Position numbers and translations under genes: made by a program. The notes below the pieces were generated by a model. It made no database searches, was not told the DNA's origin, and saw only the letters and a program-made list of their open reading frames with translations. DNA of 64,000 bases from assembly GCA_035651115.1 (NCBI GenBank), contig DASRGL010000431.1:3915-67914 (forward strand). Reading direction: 5' to 3'. The stretch's first letter is position 1. Every line of letters begins with the position of its first letter. Below are positions 17,121 to 26,238 of this stretch, piece after piece. The DNA comes from DASRGL01 sp035651115 (GTDB taxonomy: Bacteria > Armatimonadota > Chthonomonadetes > Chthonomonadales > Chthonomonadaceae).

Positions 17121-18437
17121 CTATTTTGTCTCCGCGCTGGGCGGATTGGCAAGAGCGCGGAGTTCCGAGACGACATCGGCTAGCGGAACGTCGCGCTGCT
17201 CTTTGGTGGACTGATTGCGGAGGGCCACAACGCCGCGCGCCAACTCGCCGTCGCCCAGAATGAGCGTATACCGCGCGCCCAGATCGTCGGCGCGCTTGAC
17301 CTGCGGGCCGAACTTGCGGTTCTTGTAGTCCATATCGGCAGCGATCCCGGCGGCGCGAATCTCGGCCAGCAGACGGACGGCGGCAGGGCGAACGAGCGAC
17401 TCATCTCCCAGCGTGATGAGAAAGGCAAAAGGCCGCTCATCCGGGATGGGCAGTTCGATGCCGAGCGCGTCCAGCGTGATCAGGCAGCGCTCCATGCCCA
17501 GCCCGAACCCGATGCCCGGCGTGGGCGGGCCGCCGCACTCTTCCACCAGGCCATCGTAGCGCCCGCCGCCGCCGAGCGCGTTCTGCGCCCCCAACTCCGT
17601 CCCGACGATCTCGAACGCCGTTTTGGTATAGTAATCGAAGCCGCGCACCAGCCGGTGATCTATGACGAACGGCACGCCCGCCGCGCGCAGATAGCTTTGC
17701 AGCTTCTCGAAATGGTCGCGGCTCTCCGGGTCCAGGTAGTCGAGCAGGCGCGGAGCCTCGGCCAGCAGGCGCAGATCGTTCGTGTCTTTGGTATCCAGCA
17801 TCCGCAGCGGATTGGCCGCGAAACGCGCCTGTCCCTCCGCGCTCATCTCCGCAAGGAACGGGCGCACATAGTCCCGCAGCGCCTCTTTATAAGCCGCGCG
17901 CGACTCCGGCGTGCCGACTGAGTTGATGCGCAACTCCTGCCCGGTGATGCCGAGCGTGCGATAGAAGGTCATCGCCAGCAGAATCACCTCGGCGTCAACG
18001 GCCGGGTCGGCGGAACCGAACGCCTCGATGCCCAACTGCTGGTGCTGCCGGTAGCGCCCGCGCTGGCCGCGCTCATAGCGGAAATTCTGCCCGATGTAGT
18101 AGAGTTTGAGCAGCGGGTTCTCGGCGAACAGCTTATGCTCGATGCAGGCGCGCACGACCGGAGCCGTGCCTTCCGGCTTCAGGGTCAGGCTGCGCTCTCC
18201 CCGGTCGGTGAAGGTGAACATCTCCTTGCTGACGATGTCCGTCGCCTCGCCGATGCTGCGCGTGAACAGTTCCGTCTGCTCCAGAATAGGCGTGCGTATC
18301 TCGCGGTAGCCGAAGCGGCGGCAGACCTCGCGGAAGACGCCCTCGACATAGCGCCATCGGGCCGTCTGGAGCCAGGCGTCTTTGGCGGGCGGGGTGGGGA
18401 GGACATCGTACATATAGGGCGGCGCGGCGTATCGCAT
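17121..18437 (-). CDS. hisS: Histidyl-tRNA synthetase
   Basis: Class II synthetase that charges tRNA-His in the cytosol. 438 residues, normal length. The core has LKPEGTAPVVRA, motif 2 NFRYERGQRGRYRQ, the histidine-specific LVRGFDYYTKTAFE stretch and motif 3 GIGFGLGMERCL. The C-terminal anticodon-binding domain (about 335-430) follows. ATG start at 18437; the first residues MRYAAPPYMYDVLP match the family's PRGTxD region only loosely, since the usual RG is replaced by YMYDVLP. Stop is TAG. Two small genes follow on the same strand. Confidence 0.95.
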   Translation of the reverse strand: MRYAAPPYMYDVLPTPPAKDAWLQTARWRYVEGVFREVCRRFGYREIRTPILEQTELFTRSIGEATDIVSKEMFTFTDRGERSLTLKPEGTAPVVRACIEHKLFAENPLLKLYYIGQNFRYERGQRGRYRQHQQLGIEAFGSADPAVDAEVILLAMTFYRTLGITGQELRINSVGTPESRAAYKEALRDYVRPFLAEMSAEGQARFAANPLRMLDTKDTNDLRLLAEAPRLLDYLDPESRDHFEKLQSYLRAAGVPFVIDHRLVRGFDYYTKTAFEIVGTELGAQNALGGGGRYDGLVEECGGPPTPGIGFGLGMERCLITLDALGIELPIPDERPFAFLITLGDESLVRPAAVRLLAEIRAAGIAADMDYKNRKFGPQVKRADDLGARYTLILGDGELARGVVALRNQSTKEQRDVPLADVVSELRALANPPSAETK

Positions 18438-18687
18438 GGCAGACTCGAAACCTCATGGGGCAGGATGATAGCCTCTATTGTACGGCAGGAATCGGCCCGA
18501 AGTCAAATCGGCGCGGAAAACGGAGGGGCCTGCCGGCGGGAGCGGCAGCGCGGGTAGAGCAGGGGAAGCGTGCCACAATTTTGAAAAAAGTATCACGCGC
18601 GGCAATTTTCCGGCGGGCGAAGACGTAGAATGGATATGTCTGTACTGCCTCTTTCCGCTTCTGCCACAATAGGGTGAGTAGCTGACC

Positions 18688-20853
18688 ATGCACATTCCTG
18701 ACTCCGTTCTCAGCCCTGCGACCTCCGCTGTCACCGGAGCCGCCATGCTGCCCGTCTGGGCGTTGGCGGGGCGGCGCGTGCGCGCGACTCTGGGAGCGCG
18801 GCAGGTTCCCCTGCTGGCGCTGGGCGCGGCCTTCTGCTTCACCATCATGATGTTCAACATCCCCGCGCTCGGCGGCACGACCGCGCATCCGGTCGCAGGG
18901 ACGCTATTGGCGGTGATGCTCGGCCCCTGGGCAGCGGTCATCGGTATGTCGGTCGCGCTGGCGATCCAGGCGCTCTTTTTCGGCGATGGCGGCCTGCTCA
19001 CGTTCGGCGCAAACTGCTTCGCGATGGCGTTCGTGCTGCCGTTCGTCGGCTACAGCGTCTACCACCTGTTCGCGGGCCGTCATGCGCCGGACTCCTCGGC
19101 GCGCGCGCTCTGCGCCGCCCTCGGAGCCTATTTCGGCATCAATGCGGCGGCGGCGGTCGTCGCGGTGCTGCTCGGCATTCAGCCTGCGCTTTTCCACACG
19201 CCCAACGGCGACGCGCTCTACTTCCCCTTCGGTCTGAAAGTCACGCTGCCCGCCATGCTCGGCACGCATCTGCTGGTCGCCGGGCCTGCAGAGGCCATCG
19301 TGACCGGCCTGGTCGTGCGCTATTTGCAGGCGGCGCGCATCCCGCTCTACGGCGCGGCCACGCCGGAAGCGATGTTCACGGCCTCGGAACGCACGGTGGC
19401 GCGGCGCGGACGGCGGCGCGAAGCCCTCTGGATTGGCCTGCTGGCCCTGATCGCGCTTTCTCCGCTCGGCCTGCTGGCAAGCGGCGAGGCGTGGGGCGAG
19501 TGGGATGCGCAGGGCGTCGCCGAACAGATCAAGGCGGTCGAGGGCAAGGAGTACGTTCCCGCAGGCATCGCGCGGGCGGAGGAACACGGCTACAAGGGGC
19601 TTCGCGGCCTGGAAGACTATGCCTCGGAACGCGGCAGCCTCGGCTACATCGGCGCGGGCATTCTCGGCGTCGGCGCGATTTTGCTCCTGCTCTTCGTCGG
19701 CGGGCGTATGTTGGTGGCCCCCCCCCCTAAAGGGAAGGGGAGCGAAGCAGACGCTTTCACCCTCATCCCCGGCCCTTCTCCCTCGGAGGGAGAAGGGAGC
19801 CAGACATCCACGAGCGCGTTTTCCCCTCGCTTGAATAGAGAGGAAAGCCTTGAGTTTGTCTCCCCTCTCCCTAGCGAGGAACGAGCGATGAAGGGAGAGG
19901 GGCCGGGGGTGAGGGTAGAAACTCCCGGTTCGGGAGGAGTTCGGGGGGAGGTTCCTGGGGTAAGGGCCATTCCCGACTGGCTGCGCCGTCCTTCCGACGA
20001 GACCGTACCGCCTCCCGACCTATCCGGCAAACCGCCCAATGCGTTCATCGAGCGCACGCTGGGGGAGATTGCGGCGAACGCCGCCGCGACGCTCTACGGC
20101 GAGAAATGGACGCGGCAGGCGGGCTATCTTCAGCGTCTCGATCCGCGCGCCAAAGTCCTGGCATTTCTCGGCCTGATCGCCGTCACCGCCTGCGTCCATA
20201 ACTTCGTAACGCTGGCCCTCCTCTATGCGCTGACCCTGACTCTGGCGCTGGTTTCACGCCTGCCCGCCGGGATGCTGCTAAAGCGCGTGTGGCTGTCCGT
20301 GCCGATTTTCGTCGGGGCGATCGCGCTGCCCGCCGCGTTCAACATCGTGACGCCGGGCCGCGCGCTGCTTGTGCTGTGGCGCGAACCGTATCTGGCGCTT
20401 ACCGTGCCGGGCTTCTGGATGGCGGCGACCCTGATGCTGCGCGTGGGCGTGGCCGTCTCGCTGGCAGCCCTGCTCACGCTCACGACGCCCTGGAACGACC
20501 TGCTGCGCGCTCTGCGGATGCTGCTCGTGCCGCGCCTGTTCGTCGGCGTGCTGGCGATGACCTATCGCTATGTGGCAGTGTTGCTCCAGACGGCGGCGGA
20601 GATGTTCGTGGCGCGGCGCAGCCGCACGGTCGGTCGGGCGACGAATGCGGAGGGCCGCCTGTTCGTCGGGGCTGCCATCGGCTCTCTGTTCGGCAAAACT
20701 CTCTCTCTGGCCGATGAGGTACACGCGGCCATGCTGTCGCGCGGCTTCCAGGGCGAGATGCGAACGCTGACCCGGCTGCAATGGAGTGTGGCGGATTCTG
20801 CCTGGATTCTGGCGATAGCCCTGGTAGCGGGCGCGGCGCTGAAAGGAGGATGA
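18688..20853 (+). CDS. cbiMQ: Fused CbiM-CbiQ: substrate-binding and T component of a Co/Ni ECF transporter
   Basis: Membrane protein of 721 residues. The N-terminus MHIPDSVLSP is the CbiM/NikM signature, in which the His near the N-terminus binds the metal. Several CbiM helices run to about residue 215. A PDGLE/CbiN-like region (about 240-345) follows, with one helix at each end. A hydrophilic linker of about 110 residues is largely encoded by repeat DNA, and a CbiQ-type domain (about 480-721) carries the coupling helices (MFVARRSRTVGR and AMLSRGFQGE motifs). The fusion and the inserted linker are unusual. No cobalamin riboswitch was seen upstream. It overlaps nothing; cbiO begins one base later. 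Confidence 0.88.
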   Translation: MHIPDSVLSPATSAVTGAAMLPVWALAGRRVRATLGARQVPLLALGAAFCFTIMMFNIPALGGTTAHPVAGTLLAVMLGPWAAVIGMSVALAIQALFFGDGGLLTFGANCFAMAFVLPFVGYSVYHLFAGRHAPDSSARALCAALGAYFGINAAAAVVAVLLGIQPALFHTPNGDALYFPFGLKVTLPAMLGTHLLVAGPAEAIVTGLVVRYLQAARIPLYGAATPEAMFTASERTVARRGRRREALWIGLLALIALSPLGLLASGEAWGEWDAQGVAEQIKAVEGKEYVPAGIARAEEHGYKGLRGLEDYASERGSLGYIGAGILGVGAILLLLFVGGRMLVAPPPKGKGSEADAFTLIPGPSPSEGEGSQTSTSAFSPRLNREESLEFVSPLPSEERAMKGEGPGVRVETPGSGGVRGEVPGVRAIPDWLRRPSDETVPPPDLSGKPPNAFIERTLGEIAANAAATLYGEKWTRQAGYLQRLDPRAKVLAFLGLIAVTACVHNFVTLALLYALTLTLALVSRLPAGMLLKRVWLSVPIFVGAIALPAAFNIVTPGRALLVLWREPYLALTVPGFWMAATLMLRVGVAVSLAALLTLTTPWNDLLRALRMLLVPRLFVGVLAMTYRYVAVLLQTAAEMFVARRSRTVGRATNAEGRLFVGAAIGSLFGKTLSLADEVHAAMLSRGFQGEMRTLTRLQWSVADSAWILAIALVAGAALKGG
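19759..19916. repeat. In-frame composite foldback in the CbiM-CbiQ linker
   Basis: Outer arms ACCCTCATCCCCGGCCCTTC (19759 on) and GGGGCCGGGGGTGAGGGT (ending 19916) are inverted copies with two mismatches. Each carries its own short inner hairpin (CTCCCTCGGAGGGAG on the left). The whole 158-bp unit is translated. Confidence 0.85.
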
Positions 20854-20854
20854 T

Positions 20855-21751
<897 letters not shown>

Positions 21752-21913
21752 AACGCACGGACGCTATCCACGTCCATTGGTTTAGAGCGCAGGCGCTTCT
21801 TGCCAACCGGAGGTCGGACGAATGCGAAACTTCCTTCTTGAACTGACCTGCACGAGTCTTTTGGCTGTGCTGAGAAGCCGGGTAAACTAAAATCATCCGA
21901 ACGTAGGGTCTGA
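21752..21913. other. Intergenic stretch between convergent genes
   Basis: Contains CCAACCGGAGGTCGGACG near 21810 and GCCGGGTAAACTAAAA near 21877. These recall pieces of the cruciform repeat family but are too diverged to call. No gene seen. Confidence 0.35.
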
Positions 21914-22402
21914 CTATGGCAGGGATTTATACATGAACCGATGTTCGATGTTGGCGTCGAGGAAGATGCTGCCCTCCGCCGTATAGCCCAGGCGCTCGTA
22001 GAAGGGAATGGCGTAAAGCTGTGCATCCAGGACGAGGCGCGTGAAACCCCGTGCGCGGGCCGTCTCCTCGACCAGGCGCATCAACAGCAGGCCGACGCCC
22101 CGGCCCCGATGTTCGCGCAGCACTGCCACACGCCCGACCTTGCCCACGCCCTCTCCTTTATCCACCAGCCGCGCCGTCGCGACGATGCCGGATGGGTCAC
22201 CGGGCGGCAACCGCGTATCACGGACGAGAAAATGCGTCGCCGTCAGGTCGAACACGTCCAACTCTTCCTCTGCTGGAACCGCCTGCTCCTCCACGAAGAC
22301 GACCCTGCGCAGCGCGAAAACGGCTTCACGCTCCTCCGGCGTCGTGACGAGCGCCGCCTGATATATCGGGTTTTCAGGACGAGATTCGGGTTCGGTGTTC
22401 AT
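21914..22402 (-). CDS. GNAT family N-acetyltransferase
   Basis: 162 residues. The acetyl-CoA site is VGRVAVLREHRGRGVGLLLM (the Q/RxxGxG/A loop of GNATs), followed by ARGFTRLVLDAQLYAIPFYERLGY, the second conserved half. Close in pattern to the ElaA/YjcF-type GNATs, which are small general acetyltransferases without assigned substrate. The frame extends to 22462, but that extension translates a dispersed repeat (CATTCTGAGCGGAGCGAAGA type), so ATG 22402 is the likely start. Confidence 0.85.
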   Translation of the reverse strand: MNTEPESRPENPIYQAALVTTPEEREAVFALRRVVFVEEQAVPAEEELDVFDLTATHFLVRDTRLPPGDPSGIVATARLVDKGEGVGKVGRVAVLREHRGRGVGLLLMRLVEETARARGFTRLVLDAQLYAIPFYERLGYTAEGSIFLDANIEHRFMYKSLP

Positions 22403-22505
22403 AAGAGATTCTTCGCTCCGCTCAGAATGACGATACGAAGGCACATGCTTCCGCCCGGTCACCCCTTCCCTTTAGGGAGGGAGCTGGGGGTAGGTCTACA
22501 GGGGG
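22403..22505. repeat. Two dispersed repeat fragments
   Basis: 22404-22436 contains AGATTCTTCGCTCCGCTCAG plus AATGACG, whose mirror recurs at 63434-63490. 22462-22500 (CACCCCTTCCCTTTAGGGAG then GGAGCTGGGGGTAGG) is a short foldback of the GC-rich family. Both lie between the hemW-like and GNAT genes. Confidence 0.6.
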
Positions 22506-23675
22506 CTAATCCGGCAGGAACGCGCTCAGCACGTCGTTGGCGAGCAGCAGGCCCGCATGGGTCAGCCGCAGCGTATCGTTTTCCAGAACCAGCAGGCCGC
22601 GCGCGGCCAGTCGCGCGATCTCCGGGGCGAAGCGATCCAGCGGCTCCACGCCGAAGCGGTCGCGAACGCGCTGCAACGGCAGGCCGTCTCGCAGGCGCAG
22701 GCCGAGCATCATCGTCTCGCCGAGCGCGCCATCCGCATCCAGGCATTCCGACTCGACCGCTAAATCGGACCCGGCGTTCACCTTCTGCACATAGCGGGCA
22801 GGCAGCCGTTCCCGCTTCCAGCGTCGGCCCTTCCAATAGGAGACTGCGCCCGGCCCGAAACCAAGATACTCTTCATTGCGCCAGTAGACCTGGTTGTGCC
22901 GGGAACGGAAGCCGGGCCGCGCGAAGTTGCTCACCTCGTAGTGTTCATAGCCTGCCGTCGTCAGCCGCGCGATGCTTGTCTCATACATCGCCAGTTCGGT
23001 ATCCTCGTCCGGCAGGGGCAGCTTGCCGCCCTTGTGCAGCCGCTCGAAGCGCGTGCCGGGTTCCAGCGTCAGCGCGTAGAGCGAAAGATGCTCCGTCTGC
23101 AAGGCCAGCGCGCGCTCCAGCGTGGCGTGCCAGAGTTCCGGCGTCTGCTTCGGAAGGCCGAACATCAGATCGAGGCTCAGGTTGGCGAATCCGGCGGCGC
23201 GGGCCGCGTTCAGCGCGCGTTCCGCCTCGCCCGCCGTGTGGAACCGATCCAGCGCGGCCAGCAGCGTATCGTCGAACGCCTGCACGCCCACGCTCAGGCG
23301 ATTGAACCCGGCGGCGCGCATCGCCGCGAACTTCTCCGCATCCGACGAGCCGGGATTGGCCTCGCTGGTGATCTCCGCGTCCGGCGCGACCGCGAAATTG
23401 TCCCGCACAGTCCCCAGAATCCGCGCCAGTTGCTCCCCGCTCAGGAAGGTCGGCGTGCCTCCGCCGAAAAAGACCGTCGGAACCGTGATCTGCGGTTCGT
23501 CCTCCGCCAGGGCTTGCGCTGTGCGCGCGATGTCGCGGCAGAGTGCGTCCACCGTCTGCGGCACGAGCGCGCTCTGCGCCTTCTCGACGTAAGTATTGAA
23601 ATCGCAGTAGGCGCAGTGTTTGGCACAGAAAGGGATATGGACATAGATGGCGAGCAGGCGGCTCTCTCCAGACAT
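22506..23675 (-). CDS. hemW: HemW-like radical SAM protein
   Basis: Radical-SAM protein of the coproporphyrinogen-III-oxidase-like HemW group, implicated in haem handling. 389 residues. The cluster motif is CAKHCAYC in YVHIPFCAKHCAYCDFNTY; the FFGGGTPTFL glycine motif, NPGS, GVQAFDD and LDLMFGLPKQT follow. The C-terminal HemW domain has FGPGAVSY. True HemN has an extra Cys directly after the third cluster cysteine; here it is Asp-Phe, as in HemW. ATG 23675 is chosen because GGAGG lies five bases upstream and TATAAT (23697-23692) sits just before it, leaving a very short leader. Confidence 0.88.
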   Translation of the reverse strand: MSGESRLLAIYVHIPFCAKHCAYCDFNTYVEKAQSALVPQTVDALCRDIARTAQALAEDEPQITVPTVFFGGGTPTFLSGEQLARILGTVRDNFAVAPDAEITSEANPGSSDAEKFAAMRAAGFNRLSVGVQAFDDTLLAALDRFHTAGEAERALNAARAAGFANLSLDLMFGLPKQTPELWHATLERALALQTEHLSLYALTLEPGTRFERLHKGGKLPLPDEDTELAMYETSIARLTTAGYEHYEVSNFARPGFRSRHNQVYWRNEEYLGFGPGAVSYWKGRRWKRERLPARYVQKVNAGSDLAVESECLDADGALGETMMLGLRLRDGLPLQRVRDRFGVEPLDRFAPEIARLAARGLLVLENDTLRLTHAGLLLANDVLSAFLPD

Positions 23676-23798
23676 AGCGACCTCCACCACTATTATACAG
23701 GATAGCGCGCCTGCGCAGAACGGCCCTCGGAAGGCGCGGAGCCAGGGGAACTGCCGCGTGCGGTTTCCGTATTCTGTGCATGAGGAAGGAGAAGGAGA

Positions 23799-23963
23799 AT
23801 GCCACAGCGAAACGCTATGCCAGAGAGCGCGATTCCAGCGAAAGCCGAGTCCCGGTCGGTGCGACTCTATGCCGGGCTGCTGGAACAGATCGAGGCGCTG
23901 CTGCGCCAGGAGGCGGCGGTCGTGCGATGGCGGTGTCCGTTGGTGTCGTCGTGGCGATTGTGA
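23799..23963 (+). CDS. Small hypothetical protein (54 aa)
   Basis: ATG 23799 has an excellent ribosome binding site (AAGGAGAAGGAGA). The product is Ala/Arg/Glu-rich, with one helix (RLYAGLLEQIEALLRQEAAV, about 23-42) and a Trp-containing end. No family recognised. A second start at 23926 in another frame (AMAVSVGVVVAIVRGLPYLI) overlaps it and could be a tiny membrane peptide. Real coding is plausible but unproven. Confidence 0.45.
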   Translation: MPQRNAMPESAIPAKAESRSVRLYAGLLEQIEALLRQEAAVVRWRCPLVSSWRL

Positions 23964-24065
23964 GGGGCCTTCCCTATCTCATCAGGGGCTTGAAGCGCGT
24001 CGGCGGGCCGCCGGATGCGCCCGGCAGCCCCTATCCTGAACACAAGAAGGAAAGGAGGCGCTATC

Positions 24066-24263
24066 ATGCAAGGATTTACCTGGGAACAGGCGCGCGAGAA
24101 GGCGCTGGCGCTGGCGGAGCGCACGCATCAGGCGGTTCACGTCGTCCAGCGAGAGGAGGAGTATTTCGTGGTTCCTGCCGCCGAATTCGAGCGTTCCGGC
24201 GAGCCACTGCCGACGGTCGTCTACACGGCGCGGCCCGCGCAGACGGGGACGGAGACGCGCTGA
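24066..24263 (+). CDS. Small hypothetical protein (65 aa)
   Basis: AAGGAAAGGAGG lies just before ATG 24066. The product has a helix (GFTWEQAREKALALAERTHQ) and a beta-rich end (AVHVVQREEEYFVV, then VVYTARPA). This small alpha-beta layout resembles short DUF proteins without assigned role. It may be co-transcribed with the 54-aa gene, 102 bases upstream. Confidence 0.6.
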   Translation: MQGFTWEQAREKALALAERTHQAVHVVQREEEYFVVPAAEFERSGEPLPTVVYTARPAQTGTETR

Positions 24264-24280
24264 ACCACATTTCCATCGGT

Positions 24281-24313
24281 GACTACTCCCCTGCCTAAAG
24301 GCACGGGGCTTCG
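24281..24313 (+). repeat. Hairpin resembling an IS200/IS605-type right end
   Basis: GACTACTCCCCTGCC TAAA GGCACGGGGCTTCGC: a stem with one bulged C and a TAAA loop. The string GACTAC followed by a C/G-rich hairpin and GGGCTTC is common at the 3' end of IS605-type tnpB elements. No tnpA or tnpB remnant is nearby, so this could be a solo end or chance. Confidence 0.35.
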
Positions 24314-24411
24314 CGGTTGCGATTGCGACGCTTTCATCCCCCGGCGTCATGGCGGAGGGCCTTCCCGCGTCGCGTTTGGTAAAGAGGGGAAGAACAAGTG
24401 GCGGACAGAAG

Positions 24412-24441
24412 GCCCCTCCGTTCCGACCGGAACGGAGGGGC
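24412..24441. terminator. Bidirectional hairpin terminator
   Basis: GCCCCTCCGTTCC and GGAACGGAGGGGC form a perfect 13-bp stem with loop GACC. On the - strand it is followed by CTTCTGT, suiting the LuxR-type gene that ends at 24451. Confidence 0.8.
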
Positions 24442-24450
24442 TGCGTCGTC

Positions 24451-24708
24451 TCAGGTGGTACAGAGCAGATCGAAGGGAATAAGTCCTAAATGTACCGCGC
24501 GCCGGAACGCCTGCAAGCGGCTGTTCACCTGAAGCTTCTCGTAGATGTTGTTCAGGTGAAAATCCACCGTCCGCTTGCTCACGAACAGTTTGCGGGCGAT
24601 CTCTTTGGTCGTGTCGCCCTGTATCAGGAGCGTCAGCACCTCGATCTCGCGCCGGGTGAGTTTAATCTCCTCTGCGGATGACGGCTGGTTCGGGATTAAA
24701 TCTCTCAT
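24451..24708 (-). CDS. Single-domain LuxR-type (GerE) HTH regulator
   Basis: 85 residues consisting almost only of a GerE DNA-binding domain: KLTRREIEVLTLLIQGDTTK, EIARKLFVSKRTVDFHLNNI and YEKLQVNSRLQAFRRAVHLG give the four-helix pattern. There is no receiver or sensing domain. Stand-alone GerE proteins exist and usually work as dimers bound near promoters. ATG 24708 is preceded by AAGGAAAGG. It is divergent from the TIM-barrel gene at 25.1 kb, and the 378-base gap could hold its target. Confidence 0.85.
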   Translation of the reverse strand: MRDLIPNQPSSAEEIKLTRREIEVLTLLIQGDTTKEIARKLFVSKRTVDFHLNNIYEKLQVNSRLQAFRRAVHLGLIPFDLLCTT

Positions 24709-25086
24709 GGTTGCCTTTCCTTGCGGTGATGGTCTTCGGGGTGGCGGCGCTCGATGAGGCCGCCGCGCCGAGCGAGGGGGTTCTTCCAACTTTTTAGACA
24801 GAAAGGGTCGCTTGGGTGTTCCATGCCTGCTCGCTTACCGGGGCCGGTAAACTTGCCGGGATCGGGCGCAGGCGTCGGGAAAGAGACCGGCAGGAGATTG
24901 CGCGCCGGGCAGCGAAACTGAGGCAGGCTCCGTCCGCTCATCTGAATCGTCCCGGCAGCGAGGGCGGAGGCACTCGACCCGGAAGCGAAGCGCGCCTCCT
25001 CTCCCATACCCCGGCGATGGCCGAGACGAGAGCCTATCGTCGGGCAGAGGTGGCCCCGTCATTCCATAACGAAGGAGAGCAACGTC
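24709..25086. other. Gap between divergent genes, no convincing gene
   Basis: GC-rich stretch between the LuxR-type gene and the TIM-barrel gene. A frame is open on the + strand from 24816 but it runs through the next gene in a wrong frame and has shadow-like composition. GGGGCCGGTAAACTTGCCGG near 24840 is an imperfect hairpin. Confidence 0.4.
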
Positions 25087-25929
25087 ATGTATGTCGGCAT
25101 TTTGACCGCCCCCTTTTCCAGGGAGTCGATGGAGGTCGTCGCCGCGTTTGCCGGAGAGTACGGCTTTGGCGGTCTGGAGATCGGAACCGGCCCGGGCAGC
25201 AAGCACATAGACACCAACACCTTCACTCAGAAGGACGCCGACGCGCTGCGCGACCTGCTGGATCGCCGCGCGCTGCAGATCTCCTCGCTCGCCGCCTATA
25301 CCAACCTGACCGATGGCGACCCGGAGAAGCGCAAGGCCAACATCCAGACTGTCCACAGGGCCATAGACATCGCGGTATGGCTCGGCGTGGATGTCGTCTG
25401 CACGCTGGCCGGGCTGCCCCCGGCAGGCAAGGACAAGTACAAGGTGATCGAGGAGGACTGCGCCCAGGTCTTCCCGCCGCTGCTGGAGTACGCGGAGAGC
25501 AAGGGCATCAAGATCGCGCTGGAGAACTGGACGGCCACCAATATCCAGCACCTCGGCCACTGGCAGCGTCTCTTTGAAGTTCTTCCGAACGCGAACTTCG
25601 GCCTCAACTTCGACCCCTCGCACCTCTACTGGCAGGACATTGACTACATCGAGGCGGTAGACAAGTTCGCTCCGCGCATCTTCCACACGCACGCCAAAGA
25701 CACCGAGATCAAGGCGCATCGCCGCCGCTGGGTCGGCAATCACGGCGACGGCTGGTGGCGCTATGTCATTCCGGGCCTGGGGCAGATTCAGTGGGGCGAG
25801 TATATCGCGGCGCTGCGCCGGAACGGCTACAACGGCGTGCTGTCCATCGAGCATGAGGATGACGCGGTGGAGCGCGAAGAGGGCTTCCTCATCGGCAAGA
25901 AGTATCTCGAACAGTTCATCGCCTACTGA
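25087..25929 (+). CDS. Sugar phosphate isomerase/epimerase (xylose isomerase-like TIM barrel)
   Basis: 280 residues, normal for the AP-endonuclease-2/sugar-epimerase superfamily. The first strand is MYVGILTAPF, then GGLEIGTG. Metal-site residues are E in IALENW (about 147), D and H in LNFDPSHLYW (about 178-181), H in FHTHAKDTE (about 206) and E in LSIEHEDD (about 259). WVGNHGDGWWRYVIPGLGQI is the conserved loop. Members act on keto-sugars and inosose intermediates and commonly work with Gfo/Idh/MocA dehydrogenases, two of which are in this window. AAGGAG precedes the ATG. Exact substrate unknown. Confidence 0.88.
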   Translation: MYVGILTAPFSRESMEVVAAFAGEYGFGGLEIGTGPGSKHIDTNTFTQKDADALRDLLDRRALQISSLAAYTNLTDGDPEKRKANIQTVHRAIDIAVWLGVDVVCTLAGLPPAGKDKYKVIEEDCAQVFPPLLEYAESKGIKIALENWTATNIQHLGHWQRLFEVLPNANFGLNFDPSHLYWQDIDYIEAVDKFAPRIFHTHAKDTEIKAHRRRWVGNHGDGWWRYVIPGLGQIQWGEYIAALRRNGYNGVLSIEHEDDAVEREEGFLIGKKYLEQFIAY

Positions 25930-26152
25930 CCTTCTCCGCCCGCTATCTCACACCATGAGCGCCGCCCGAACGCGATAGGGGCGGCGCTCCGTCGCCCCTA
26001 TCAGCGCAAATTCACTCCCTGTAACGAAGACACCGGTGATGCCTCGCGTTCTTCTCACGGGCCCGGGCGAAGACCGGGAAGGGGGGCGCGAAGGCGGTAG
26101 GCGGCGCGCACTCTGGCTATTGCCTCCAAGCGGCCCCACACCTGAAAAAGTT

Positions 26153-26195
26153 TTCAGCAGGTTTTAAGCCTGCATTAAGATTGGCATGTTATGAT
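26153..26195 (+). promoter_or_regulatory. 11-bp-period repeat site with -10 box before the second DUF1559 gene
   Basis: TTCAGC (26153), TTAAGC (26164) and TTAAGA (26175) start 11 bases apart. Nine bases after the last comes TATGAT (26190-26195). The geometry is identical to the site at 8846-8899. Predicted start of transcription is near 26202, leaving a leader of about 37 bases. Confidence 0.55.
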
Positions 26196-26238
26196 GCAGG
26201 GGCTATTGCCTGATTTCTCCTGAAGGAGGACTGATCCG

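Noticed and set aside
18438..18687. Possible cobalamin riboswitch before cbiMQ
   Set aside because: I could not find a B12 box or the other conserved segments; TAGAAT at 18626 gives only a weak promoter.
22403..22462. 20-residue N-terminal extension of the GNAT protein
   Set aside because: It translates a known type of dispersed repeat (CATTCTGAGCGGAGCGAAGA), not protein.
24816..25577. + strand open frame overlapping the TIM-barrel gene
   Set aside because: Wrong frame, Arg/Gly-rich, runs through a well-supported gene.
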